From positions 83,268,713-83,332,712 of the forward strand of contig NC_030816.1 of NCBI RefSeq assembly GCF_001704415.2: 64,000 bases of DNA, in the 5' to 3' direction. This DNA is from Capra hircus. Lineage: Eukaryota > Chordata > Mammalia > Artiodactyla > Bovidae. Shown here piece by piece: positions 47,601 through 59,600 of this stretch; positions within the stretch are counted from its first letter, which is position 1, and each line of letters begins with the position of its first letter. The position numbers were made by a program, and so were the translations under genes. A model generated the notes under the pieces. It was given only the letters and a program-made list of their open reading frames with translations, had not been told where the DNA came from and ran no database searches.

Positions 47601-50600
47601 TGAACATCAGTGATACACTGTCCTGTATGGTGTGTGATCTGACTCATGGGAACACCTCTTGTTATATACTCAGCAGAGAACACTTTTCTCTATATTTCCA
47701 TTTATCTAACGCCTATAAGGTCAGGAAGGAATAATTTTAAAGTGACTAATTTATTATGGTTTATTATGGGTTAAACTAGATTTATAATTATCTTAAAATA
47801 TAGGAGTGTGTGCATGTACACTCATTCATGTCTGATTCTTTGCAGCCCCATGGACTGTAAGTCTGCCAGGCTTCTCTGTCCATGAGATTTTCCAGGCAAA
47901 AATACTGAAATGGGTTGCCATTTCCCACGGCAAGGGATCTTCCTGACCGAGGGATTGAACTGGAGTCTCTTGTGTCTCCTACATAGACAGGCGGATTCTT
48001 TACACTAGTGCCACCTGGGAAGCCCCTGTTAAAATGAGAGAGACATTAAAATCCACACAGTGGAGTTCTTCGTAAAATATAAAGTTAATGGATGTGATTT
48101 TCTAGTATATTTAGTAAAAGCAGTTTAAACGTAACTAATGTGGCTTTATTTTCATTAGGTGGAAACAGTATGAAGCATATGTGCAAGCTTTGGAGGGCAA
48201 GTACACAGATCTCAACTGTAAGTTAGAGCTTCAGCTTCCTAAGGACTATGTGAATATTCCCTTTTAGATTGTTGTTATAAGCACAGGATAGTTGGTTTTG
48301 CTAAGTAATTTTTATTCGAGGATTTTATTAAGGACCTATGTCCAGGCACTGTGTTTGGTGCTAGGAAGTAGAATGATGAAGGAGACGTGATCTCTCTTTT
48401 AGTTAACAGTCATTGGAGAAGACTGACATATAGTAACATCACTTAACAGTGGCATGACTTCAAACTGAATGACAAGGTTCTGAGAGTGTACAGATAGGGA
48501 AATTCACAACTACTTGACACTTTGCTTAATGTAGCCCTTCCACAGAAAAATTTGAAGTGAAGCATGAGTTATTACTCTAGCAGGGGGGAATGTAGAAGCA
48601 ACCGGTATTACATTTATGATAGCTTAAATTGTAACAGTAGGATATAGCTGTGTATTTATGGATTTTTCAAAAATCTACTGAAAATAATAAAGTTTATAAT
48701 TTTAGACCATTTTAGTCTTTGTGACTTTTCACTGAGTTTTAGAGTAACATATTTGCGATTGTAAAAACCAGTACAGTTTTCCAAGTTCAGAAAGATTAAT
48801 ATTTTAAGATCTCAATTATTGTATAATTACAGTATAATCCATAGAAGTTGTGAATAGTGTTGTTTAATGGCTGAGTCATGTCTGATTCGTTTGTGACTCC
48901 ATGGACTGTAGCCCTCCAGGCGCTTTCTGTCAGTGAGATTTCCCAGGCAAGAATACTGGAGTGGGTTGCCATTTCCTACTCCAGGAAATCTTCCCAACCC
49001 AGGGATTGAACCCGCATCGCCTGCATTGGCAGGTGGATTCTTTACCAGTGAGCCAACCAGGGAAACCCCTGTGAAAGCTTAAAATTAATAATTAGCTGTG
49101 CAATTATGGGAATGTTTATATTGATTAGGTTAAACAATACTAATCAGGACTTTGTGAATACTTGGTAGTGTAAACAAATGCAAATAATGGAATTTCCTGT
49201 CTTTTTTGGGAACAGATTAGACTATAACAGCATAGTTCCATCTAGCGTTAAGTGGTTGTGGACCAGTTTAACACCACTAACTCTTGAAAAAACACTCATG
49301 ATCAAGAATGAAGTTTGTTGTCATAAAAGTTTAGGATAGAAACTAAAGACTTGAACAACTTTGCCTTGACAGTTTTTTAACCTTATTTTCCTTGACAAAG
49401 GGAGTCAGAACTTTAATTTGGTTAATTGTTTGATCTTTAGATTATGTTTCATGATGTTTTGGGATTTTTTTTTCCTTTTAATCATCAGCTAATGATGTAA
49501 CTGGCTTAAGGGAGTCTGAAGAAAAACTAAAGCAGCAGCAGCAAGAATCTGCACGCAGGGAAAACATTCTTGTAATGCGACTAGCAACCAAGGAGCAAGA
49601 AATGCAAGAGTGTACTGTAAGTGTTTCAGATGTTTCAAGCCTTTATCAGGGTTTGGGTTTTGGTTCACATTATTTTATGTGTTAACTCACATTAATTTTA
49701 ATAATTAATACTAATTATACATGCACATTTTGTTAAGGTAGATATGTTTTGAGCTTCAATGTGCTAAATGTAAAATTCTGATAGATAACTTCTCATCATT
49801 GGATTTAAAGTAGTTTTTGTGGCCAAGAAGTCAGAAGTTTAAGTTATTCTCTGAAATCTCTATAATTTATGAGAATTAGTATATTGGTTCATATATCTTG
49901 AAGTAACATAATACCTGAGGGTATAAGCACCATTTACTCATTTTACTTGGCAAGCTTTCTTGTTAATTTGTCCTTTGCTGTCTTTACCTCTTTCTACAGA
50001 AAACTAAGTATCAACTTCTACTGTGTCTTCTTTTAATTGTTAACACCTTTCATTTGTACTGTTTGCCATGTCTACATATATCTGAAACCTAGTGACATAT
50101 TTGATCCTTCAACCGTGGTTGAATTTAGACTCAGTTTTGTCTTCAATAGCCTTAGCCCTTGTTTTAGTGTTTGTATGTGTAAGTTACATAAGATAGAGGC
50201 AGCTCTATCCCTGTTGTTTTTTATTACTTTTTTTTTCCCCCCATTTTCGGGCCATGCCACGCAGCTTGTGGAATCAGACTTCCCTGATAGCTCAGTTGCT
50301 AGAGAATCTGCCTGCAGTGCAGGAGTCCCCAGTTTGATTCCTGGGTTGGGAAGATCCCCTAGAGAAGGGATGGGCTACCCCCTCGAGTATTCTTGGGCTT
50401 CCCTGGTGGCTCAGCTGGTAAAGAATCCGCCTGCAATGTGGGAGACCTGGGTTCAATCCCTGGGTTTGGAAGATCCCCTGGAGAAGGGAAAGGCTACCCA
50501 CTCCAATATTCTGGCCTGAAGAAGTCCATGGGCTATATAGTCCATGGGGTCACAAAGAGTCGGACACAACTGAGCAACTTTCACTTTAAACCAGGAACTG

Positions 50601-53600
50601 AACCCAGGCCTCTGCAGTGAAAACGTTGAGTCTTAACCTCTGTGCCACAAAGGAATTCTGTTGTTTCTAATCTTAAAAGCTGTAGTTTTCTTGAATAATT
50701 TCGTGTAATCTCCATTTGATAGATAGTTATTAAAATATAGTGCATAAGGCAGTATTCTGGTCATTGGAGGTTAATAATCTATGGGGCACAGTCACAGTCT
50801 TTATTCTTCCTGTGTCCACATTTGCACAAGTCTTCAGTCCTTTCTTCACTTTTTCAAAATGACTTCTTTACCTGTTACTTTGCTAAAGAAAAGAGTAGCC
50901 TCTCTCATTGTCTGTATCTTAGTGCTGCTGTTGTTTCTACCAGTTACTTTCCACCTTCACTGCCACTACATTTTTTCTGTAAGGTCATTGTGTTAAGAAA
51001 ATTCTCTTTCTCATCACTTTTATGTCTTCACTTTCCCCAACTTTGGCTTTTGGCGTTCCTTCTTTTGATTTTTTTTTTTAACTTGGGTACTTGGTTCAAA
51101 GAAGTCTTAACAACATTCTTGTATAAGGGGTTTTGTTTTGTTTTCTGTAACACCCCTCCAATTTTTTTCCTCTTGGGATTTTCATATCTAGTGGTATGAG
51201 TAGTACTGCTCAAGTGCTGAGTCCCAAAACCAGTTAATTCTTTCTTTTCATGATATTTAGGATTCTAGGTTCAACCCTTCACTCACTATTAGTTTTAGGT
51301 TTCCCTGTTGACACGGCACTGTGCTAGATGCTAACACATGCAAAGGATGGATCTTAACTTCCAGATGCAGGCACCTGGTAGGTAATGTGAGTGGGTGGTG
51401 CCAATGATAGTGTCTCACAAAACCAGTGTGTCTTGATTTCTGCCTCTTGAGTCCTCCCTACTCTTGACATCCTAGTCCAGGCACTTCTAAACCACTTAAC
51501 CTGGACAGTATGTGCTGTTGATTCACCTCAGCGATTCTACAGCCATCCCACATACACTGGCAGTTTTGATCATTTTATTCCTAATCTAAGCCTTTGGTGC
51601 TGCCTCTTCACCCTTCTGTCATCTCAACCGAGATTTAAGATTTTTTTTCCAAGTAGAACCTAACTTACCAGCCACATTTTTTTTTAATAGCTCTTCCCTG
51701 CACATCTCAGCCGAAGCACTTACTGATCTTTCAGTTAGAACACAGGTTTTGCAGAAAGGGCAGCAGGAGCAAAAATCACAAGGAAATGGCAAGCTTATAG
51801 TAGCAGATGAGGGCATTTCATTTTGTAAACTTTTAAAATTCCTTAAGCTAAAAGAAAGAAAATTAGTTCTGTTTGCTTGATGAAGTAGTAATTAAGTATA
51901 GCCTAATCCTCTTAGTATGTTTGTATCTTTTACTAAATTCATATTAGACATTAATAGCTGTTTTGGAAATGTTATTTTTAATCCTATTTAAGGTTTAGAA
52001 TGGAGTAGGATCTTGAACCTGATCTACTTTGGGTGCAAAGAAAGTGATGCATTTAATGCTAATAAACTGTATTTCCTATTTTAAAACTGTGCTGACAGTA
52101 CAACCAGAGTTGAAATTGAAGGTTTCATATATAAGTAGAGGGATTTGGTGTGGTGGGAAAAGCCTTAGACTGGGAGTCAGGAAGCTTGAGAATAAGAATT
52201 CTAGTTCCAGTACTGGCATTGAACTAACCGTGTCCTTGAACAATTGGCTTCTTTAATCTCTCAAAACTAAGCAGTTTGGACCAGGTCAGTCACCTTTCAG
52301 CTTTACAATGCTGTGATTCAAATCTGCTTGGAGGGAAAAAAGTGAATATATGCTTAATTTTGGGTTAAGGTGCTATTTATAAAGCTGTAATGCCAGCTCA
52401 TGTAAATATGTAAGTACTATGTATTTTTAAATTTAGAAATGCAAATATGTTTTAAGTTGTAATCTTGTACTTGGTATAATGTTAGGGAACAGTTTCCCAA
52501 AAGCACAGATTTGTATGAGTAAATCACTATACTCTTAAATAATTAATATTTTAAACTTTGCCCTTTTTTTCCCCCAGTGGGCACCAGCATTTTAAATAAA
52601 TACAGCAGCAGGGTTTTTTTGCTTGTTTTTTTGTACTGTTTTGATTGCCAACATGTAGTCTCCTTATATTTAAAGTTTCCAAATATGGAATGCAGTCAAA
52701 TGGCCTTTTTTCCTACGTGGATAACTTTAAATAGTTTTGTGAGTGTTCTTTTTTGTGGGTTTTTTTGCTATGTTTTGGGAGGGTTTTTTTTTTGCTGCAA
52801 GTCTTGTGGTATATTACTTCCCTGACCAGGTATTGAAATCAAGCCCTGGCAGTGAGAGCAACTGAGTCCTAACCACTAGATTGCCAGGGAATTCCTAAAT
52901 AGTTCTTAATTTGTACTTTTTTTTAGAGGATCTTAAGATAGAAGGGAGAGGGGCTTAGTAAGCAAGTTGGTAAACCAGTGAAAAAGGGATTTTATCTCAT
53001 CATCTTAGGTATGTTTCCTTTGATTTGGTAGTAATGGGGTCTTTTTGCTTTGCACAGACTCAGATCCAGTACCTCAAGCAAGTCCAGCAGCCTAGCGTTG
53101 CACAACTGAGATCAACAATGGTGGACCCAGCGATCAACTTGTTATTCCTAAAAATGAAAAGTGAACTGGAACAGACTAAAGACAAACTGGAACAAGCCCA
53201 AAATGAACTGAGTGCCTGGAAGTTTACGCCTGATAGGTAAACAAATCATACTCCCCAGTCAAGACTTCCCTGACAGTCCCACTGCGAGAAAGCTGTGGTG
53301 GGACAGCCACGTACTCGTTTCCACACCAAGACTCAGACTTTTTGAGCCAAAAAGCCACATTCTTATACTATCCAGCTTGTAAAGGTTAATGTAAAACTTA
53401 CCAGATGAACCTTGTGTTTCAGCTTTTTTCTCTTCCCCTTCCCCTTGCTTCAGAGGCCTGATGGCGTCGGACTATTCCGAAGAAGTGGCCACCTCCGAAA
53501 AATTCCCCTTCTAGAACATGTAGACACTTGAGAAATGTTTCTGTTTGAAGAAAATAGAGGGAGAAACAGAAGTCTTAAGTCTGTGGCACACTGTGTCTTC

Positions 53601-56600
53601 AGACAGTTTGGAGGAATGAAAACCTAGAGATTTAAAACCATGAATTGAACATGTAAAATTCCAGTAAATGTAAAGATGGAATATGCATCGCTCTTAACCT
53701 TGAGCATAGTGACTTAGAGACACTGTATATCAGTTTTGCCAATAAGACCGTGGACTTCGTGATTGTTGTTGAACTTCTGGGTCACACTCAAATGAGGTGA
53801 ATTTTGCCTTTAAAGGGTTTATTTGCTAAGAACCAACTTAATAGTCATGAGTGAATCAAATAATAGATGTCAGTACAAGTAGTTCATCTATTTAACCATT
53901 TCGTTTGGGGCTCTATATTACTTGATTGAGCCTTAAATCAGTGTGGTTTTACTCAATGATTTGTTCTTTGAATGGTTGCTAATACTGTAGATAATCTTAC
54001 CGAGGACTGTACAAACATGAAGGTGTGGTGTCAAACTTCAGGTTTTAAACTGTTTGAAGCGTTATAAACATTCATTTCACAACTAGATTGTATAAGGATA
54101 TTGGCTGTGATGAGACTCACTGCGTTATTTTTTTTCAGTAGTGAAATTGATTAAATCCCCATTCCATTCAACAGGCACATGTTGAAAGAGCATTGTCGTT
54201 GGTGTTAATGGGGGAATGTGTTCCTTCATTGTATTTGGGCCTTTTGTATTGCACTTTTGATATTAAATTAAATGTGCCTTGAAATAGTTGTTTTTTTTTT
54301 TTTTAAGTTCAAGGATTACTATGATGATTTTGTTGTACTTTTAACATTTTGATTGGGGGGCGCTGTGGAGAGCAGATTGATTCGAAAAAATTGTTGGTGT
54401 GCTCTTCAAAGTGAAGGAGAAGGCTCTGTGTCTCATTTTTTAAAGACCTACTTTTTTCCAGCTGGTATCATAAAAAAACAAAGAGACTTGACACTTGTTG
54501 CTTTTTGACACCTTGTCCCAGGATATTGCAGTAGAAATTAATGTGGGACAGCTTTACAGGGTGCCTGCCAGAAGATTGGGGACAGAATATATTGGAACTG
54601 TGGGCTGGCCTAAGTGAGACATTTTATGAATTGAAAAAAAAAGTATAGTGATCATTTCTAGCAAATTCATTTGCTCATTTAGATAAATGAGGCATTATTT
54701 TCTTCATGCTTCCATCCAATCCTGGAGGTGAATTTTTTCGTCAGATCATTCTATAAGTCACCAATTCGAATTTTCACTTGGTGATAATGGAGTCTAAGAT
54801 GAGTGAAGATAAAATGTTCCAGATTTTCCCAACGTTTAAGTGCAGTTTTAACAAGGGTGACTTAAGTTCTCTCTTAATCATTCCAATCAATTGTAAGTAT
54901 CTCGTATGTCTGTACTTGAGGGAACTGATTGTGGGGCAGAGGGCGGGTTGAAGAAGTGGTTTGTGTGACTTCACAGCAAGAAATCCGCTTCTAAGAGTCT
55001 CACTGTGGGGGTTGGAGGGTAAGTAACCACATCTGTTTGAAATTAGCTTATTGTACCCGAATTAAGGCTTTTGTATATATTTTATGCCATTAAAGATCAC
55101 AGTAGAAATGGGCTACATATTTTCAGTAGGTCGAGATAACTCATAAAAGGTATTATGTACTCAGATTTAGCCAAGCATTTTTCTTTTGCCACTTAAGTAA
55201 CAGTCACATTGAGGTGGGTTTTTTTCTTCTTATTGTTAAAAAACGTTTAATTGATAAGATAACACATGCTCATGTATAAGATTGAAACAGCGAAAAGTCG
55301 AGGTGTAAAATAAGTTTTACTCCTGGGTGACCTTCCCCTTCCCCTTTCTGTTCCCCAGGAATAGTGACCATTTTTAAATTTCTTGGGTATCACGATAATT
55401 TGTATGCATATACAGTAATTATATGTGTATTGGTTTTAAACAAATACGGACATGCATATGTATATATAGATGATTTGTAGCATGACTTTCCCCAGGCCCC
55501 CTTTATCCTTGGACTTTTTCTCCATTTCTTAGTATATTTAGGTTACTTACCATTTTTAATGGTTGTATAATATTTTCATTGTATTATTTTAACCACCTAT
55601 AAATGGAATTTTGTAAAAAGTGAATTATAAGCTAGAGTTCATTGGGTGGTACAACTGCATCATTAATTTGAAACAAACAGTGCTCCGTCAATACTCTGTC
55701 TGCAATAATTCAAATAGAATGGGTTGTGTGGGTTTTGTTTTTCACTTTTTCATTGTTTAAATTTTGAGAGAGAATGATCCCCTGAATTATGTTGTCCACT
55801 TTAGTTAAAATATTTCATACCCTGATAGTGTGTATATTTTAGAATAGTTACAGGGAGATGTTGCAGAATTTTGACAGTTTTCAGCTTGCATTTATAAACA
55901 GTTGTGTGTGTATACTTTCAGAATACCCTCATCCCTTCCCCTTGATAACAAAGCAGTGTACAGTATCTGTTCCTTCTCTTAAATTACTTGCTACTTTTTT
56001 CTTTGTGAGTTATTTGATTTTTAGCAATAGGTTAGAATATTTTTTAATTAAAAAATTACTCCAGAGCCAAGTTCCTTGAAATTGGATTCTTACCATTTTT
56101 TGTGATACAATCAACACAACACAAATTTTATACAACAGTAAAGTGGCATAAAATTAAAGAATGTTTAAAGAAAAGATTCAGTGAAGATTTGTTTTAATTA
56201 TTTTAGAAGTGATAGGATTATTTTAGAACATTTATTAAAAGGCGTGACTTCATAAATGAAATATTTTTTCATTAGAATTTGGTACTTTCTATGAGGTTAA
56301 GTCAGGTCACAAATTGCTCTATTGATTTTACAATTGTTTGTGTTTAAAAAATTGATATAAAAGATTTCTCAGGTTAGTTGGTAAACTGACGTTTTCACAA
56401 GAAAGCAGAGTTGGGGGAAGCATAGGCAGTGAAGTGGAAGGAAGGCCACTGTCTGTGATGATAGTGCCTGTTTCTTAATTCCTCATTTGGTTTCTACACT
56501 CTTATTCAGTAGAGGCTAAAGTCTGAGGATGCTAATAGGAAATACAGGAAATCTGGAGCTGTAATGACAACAAACAGATACCAGCTGATAAAGTTGCCAT

Positions 56601-59600
56601 GTCGAGAGAGAACCCTTCCCACATGCTAACTCGTTTTCATATGAGGCTTGTTTGTGCAATAGTAAGCCAGGTTTTGGGCTTCCCTGGTGGCTCAATGGTA
56701 AAGAATCCCCTGCCAATGCAAGAGATGCGGATTCGATCCCTGGGTGGGGAAGATCCCCTGAAGAAGGAAATGGCAACCCACTCCAGCTTTCTCGCCTGGA
56801 AAACCCCATGGACAGGGGAGCCTCGTGGGCTACAGTCCATGGGGTCACAAAAGAGTCAGATACGGCTTAGTGACTAAACACCACCAACAACCACCACCAG
56901 GTTTTACTTCAGATTTGTGTAAGGAAAATATATCACAAACGTTCACTTGAATCACATTGGGTTAAAACGTGCTATTGATAAAAGAACCTTCCATCACAAA
57001 CCCCAATAACAGTGTCTCAGTAAAACTTGATTGCTTTTGTTTAGTGTCAGCATTAACAATAGAAATGATCACTTTTTTAAAGAGTTCTGATTTAAACATA
57101 CAATTGTGATGTTACCTTAGAGACTTGGAAAGGGACAGTTTGATATTCTTACCATAAAGTTGAGAATGATCTTACTGATTAAAATTTTTTTTGCTGACAC
57201 TGTTCTTTTAATGGGCTTTGATTTGCCCGATAACATTACTTCACAATACATCGTCTCCTTATTAGTAATATATAGAGGATGAACCTTGATTGATTTTTGC
57301 AATTGCTGTATATATGTATGTAGAAAGTATGGCAGTCCTAATTTGGCAGATATTCACATATTTGCATTATTTATGCTAAGTAACCCCAATCTTATTTTTG
57401 TGTCCTAATTAAGGATAATCTTTTCAACATGAATAAAATCTTCACCGTATATCAGCATTAAAATTTCAAAAACATATCCCAGTTTAAGACAGCTCAAATA
57501 TATATATACATATATATCATATAAAGTTAATTGAGAGATTGATAAATAGAAATAGTCTTGAGTCTTTTTAAAAACAATTACTGAACAGGCCTCCTTTAAT
57601 GCAATAAACGTTCTTGTGGGAACTGCCTATTAACAGGTATCCTTACAAACACTGGTCTAGCAAGAATTTACTCTCATCTGTGTATTTATAGGTACTGATT
57701 TTATATATTAGGTAGAAGTTTACATTTGGGGTTGATGTTGCATTTACCCTTTCAAGAACTTTTCTGTTTCATAAAACTAAGTACCTTAGAGTTGTATTAA
57801 TATTGATATATTTGAAATGTGTGTCAAATAACTGGCCTGTTTCTATTTCAAATTATAATTTGGGATAAAAGTAGATTTCAGAATCAATTATAATGTAATA
57901 GAAACAGAAAGTAGTCACTTAGATACTTTTTCTTCAGGTTTTATCTTTGCCGCTGTATTGGCAAAATACTGAAATGTACAAGATGGATGTGTCCGGAAAA
58001 GAAGATGGTAGCTGTAGGCAGGCGTCTGCTGTGACATAGAGTTATATTCTGTATGTGTTATATCTGTTGCTGTGATAATTTCAAACAAAGAAGGTTGTCA
58101 AGAATTTGTCTTCATTTTGTGATGAATGGCTCTTTCCCTTGCAGCCAAACAGGCAAAAAGTTAATGGCGAAGTGTCGAATGCTTATCCAGGAGAATCAAG
58201 AGCTTGGAAGGCAGCTGTCCCAGGGACGTATTGCGCAACTTGAAGCAGAGTTGGCTTTACAGAAGAAATATAGTGAGGAGCTTAAAAGCAGTCAGGATGG
58301 TAAGGGGTTTTTTGAAAAGTTTGGTTAACTTTGCCCTGGCTTTAAAATACTGCCAGGCATGAGTATTATAGATTAGAGTCTGTATGTGCTAGTCTCTACC
58401 AATGGTTCTATGAAATTATAAGTGAAATATTTCCAGTTGAGTCAACAAACGAAGCCAATTTATTTAGTGGTGGTTCCCCCCTCCCCCCCAGTTGTTTGTT
58501 GTGCAAATTTTATAAGTTTTTTATTTTTTAGGGGTGGGGTTTGGAAAGACAGGAGGGCTTTTGTATTAATAAGGCATTACGTAGCTATATAAATTCATAT
58601 TCGGTGCTTAAAAGGATATATTCAGTGCTTAATATCTTCACTTAACTGATTTCTCTAAGTGTAGATCTTGGAAATATTTGGCCATGTCCAGGATTTAAAA
58701 ATATATAATTGATTATGGAAGAATTCCCTAGTGGTCCAGTGGTGTGGAGTCAGTGCTTTCAGCTCCTGGGCCAGGTTCCATCCCTGGTCAAGTAACTCAA
58801 ATTCCTGCAAGCTGCGAGGCATGGCCAAAAATAAGAAATAACTACAGAGTTTCTGTTTAGTGAATAAGATGTAATAATTATTTGCCCAAAGAAATGGAAC
58901 TTATCAGCCACCATGCTGGTCTAGTATAGCTGCACACATGCTCTTTCTCCTTTGTGAAGAAAATTAGTAAGAAAAACACCCAATCTCTCTAAAGATTAAA
59001 TTAATTGCAACTTTGTAGTTAACTGCAAAGAAGGTCCGCTGTAGTCAATATCTTTAAAACTGCCTCTTCAAAGTGGTGGTTTTTAGCTCTTACTATTTGT
59101 AAATACAGTAAATAGGAGTCTTTTTGTATAGTAGTGAAGGAACTCCCTCACCCCAAGACCTTTTTAGAACATAGACATCTGTATTTTTATCAGTTTCAAG
59201 AGTTATTTTTTTCTGAATTTTGTTCTTGAATGTGAAATAATCTTTGCTGACAGCATGGCTTCTTTGGAGTGTTGGAATCAAGGGCTTCCCCAGGGACTAC
59301 ACCTGCTGTGGAGCTGAACATTGGCTAGGAGGGTGAGGAGTAAGGGGCCAGGCTTGTAGGCCCATAGGCAAACAAACATGGAACACATTTTGTGGGCTGA
59401 AACCAGTTTTATGTGGCCAGATAGCTTGGATCATTGTTAACTTGCTTGCTTTTATATATTCAGGCTTTTGCTTTCTCTCACAGATGAACTTGTTGAATGG
59501 CTAATTTAAAATTCCAAGCAAAATTTTGAAATAGTCTTTTGTGATTTTAGAATTGTATTTGTTTACTTAGACATTTATTGACTGCCTGGCTTTGTGCAGG

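Larger units (their letters stand above)
43088..48158 (+). other. WTAP: WTAP introns 2 and 3
   Basis: Intron 2 (43088-44846) holds an old antisense L1 at about 44010-44790. Intron 3 (44903-48158) holds three SINEs near 45.8, 46.8-47.3 and 47.8 kb. The rest (43088-44000, 44903-45800, 46020-46740 and 47285-47805) shows no gene-like content. Confidence 0.85.
48218..53057 (+). other. WTAP: WTAP introns 4 and 5
   Basis: Intron 4 (48218-49488) holds an L2 fragment and a Bov-tA. Intron 5 (49617-53057) holds a SINE cluster at 50.28-50.6 kb, a MIR at 52.1-52.3 kb and a CHR-2-type fragment at 52.8 kb. The stretch 50660-52140 shows nothing further that I can name. Confidence 0.85.
53237..58144 (+). other. 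WTAP: WTAP intron 6
   Basis: A 4.9-kb intron that includes the short-isoform 3' UTR (to about 54290). It is poor in ruminant repeats: only one Bov-tA (56684-56880) was seen. The stretch 55220-55660 resembles an old antisense LINE remnant, with class uncertain. Otherwise it is AT-rich intron. Confidence 0.85.

Noticed and set aside
58053..58328. Exon 7 read-through giving an alternative WTAP end (…SSQDGKGFFEKFG)
   Set aside because: The GTAAGG donor is strong and no poly(A) signal follows closely; there is no known isoform of this kind that I can name.
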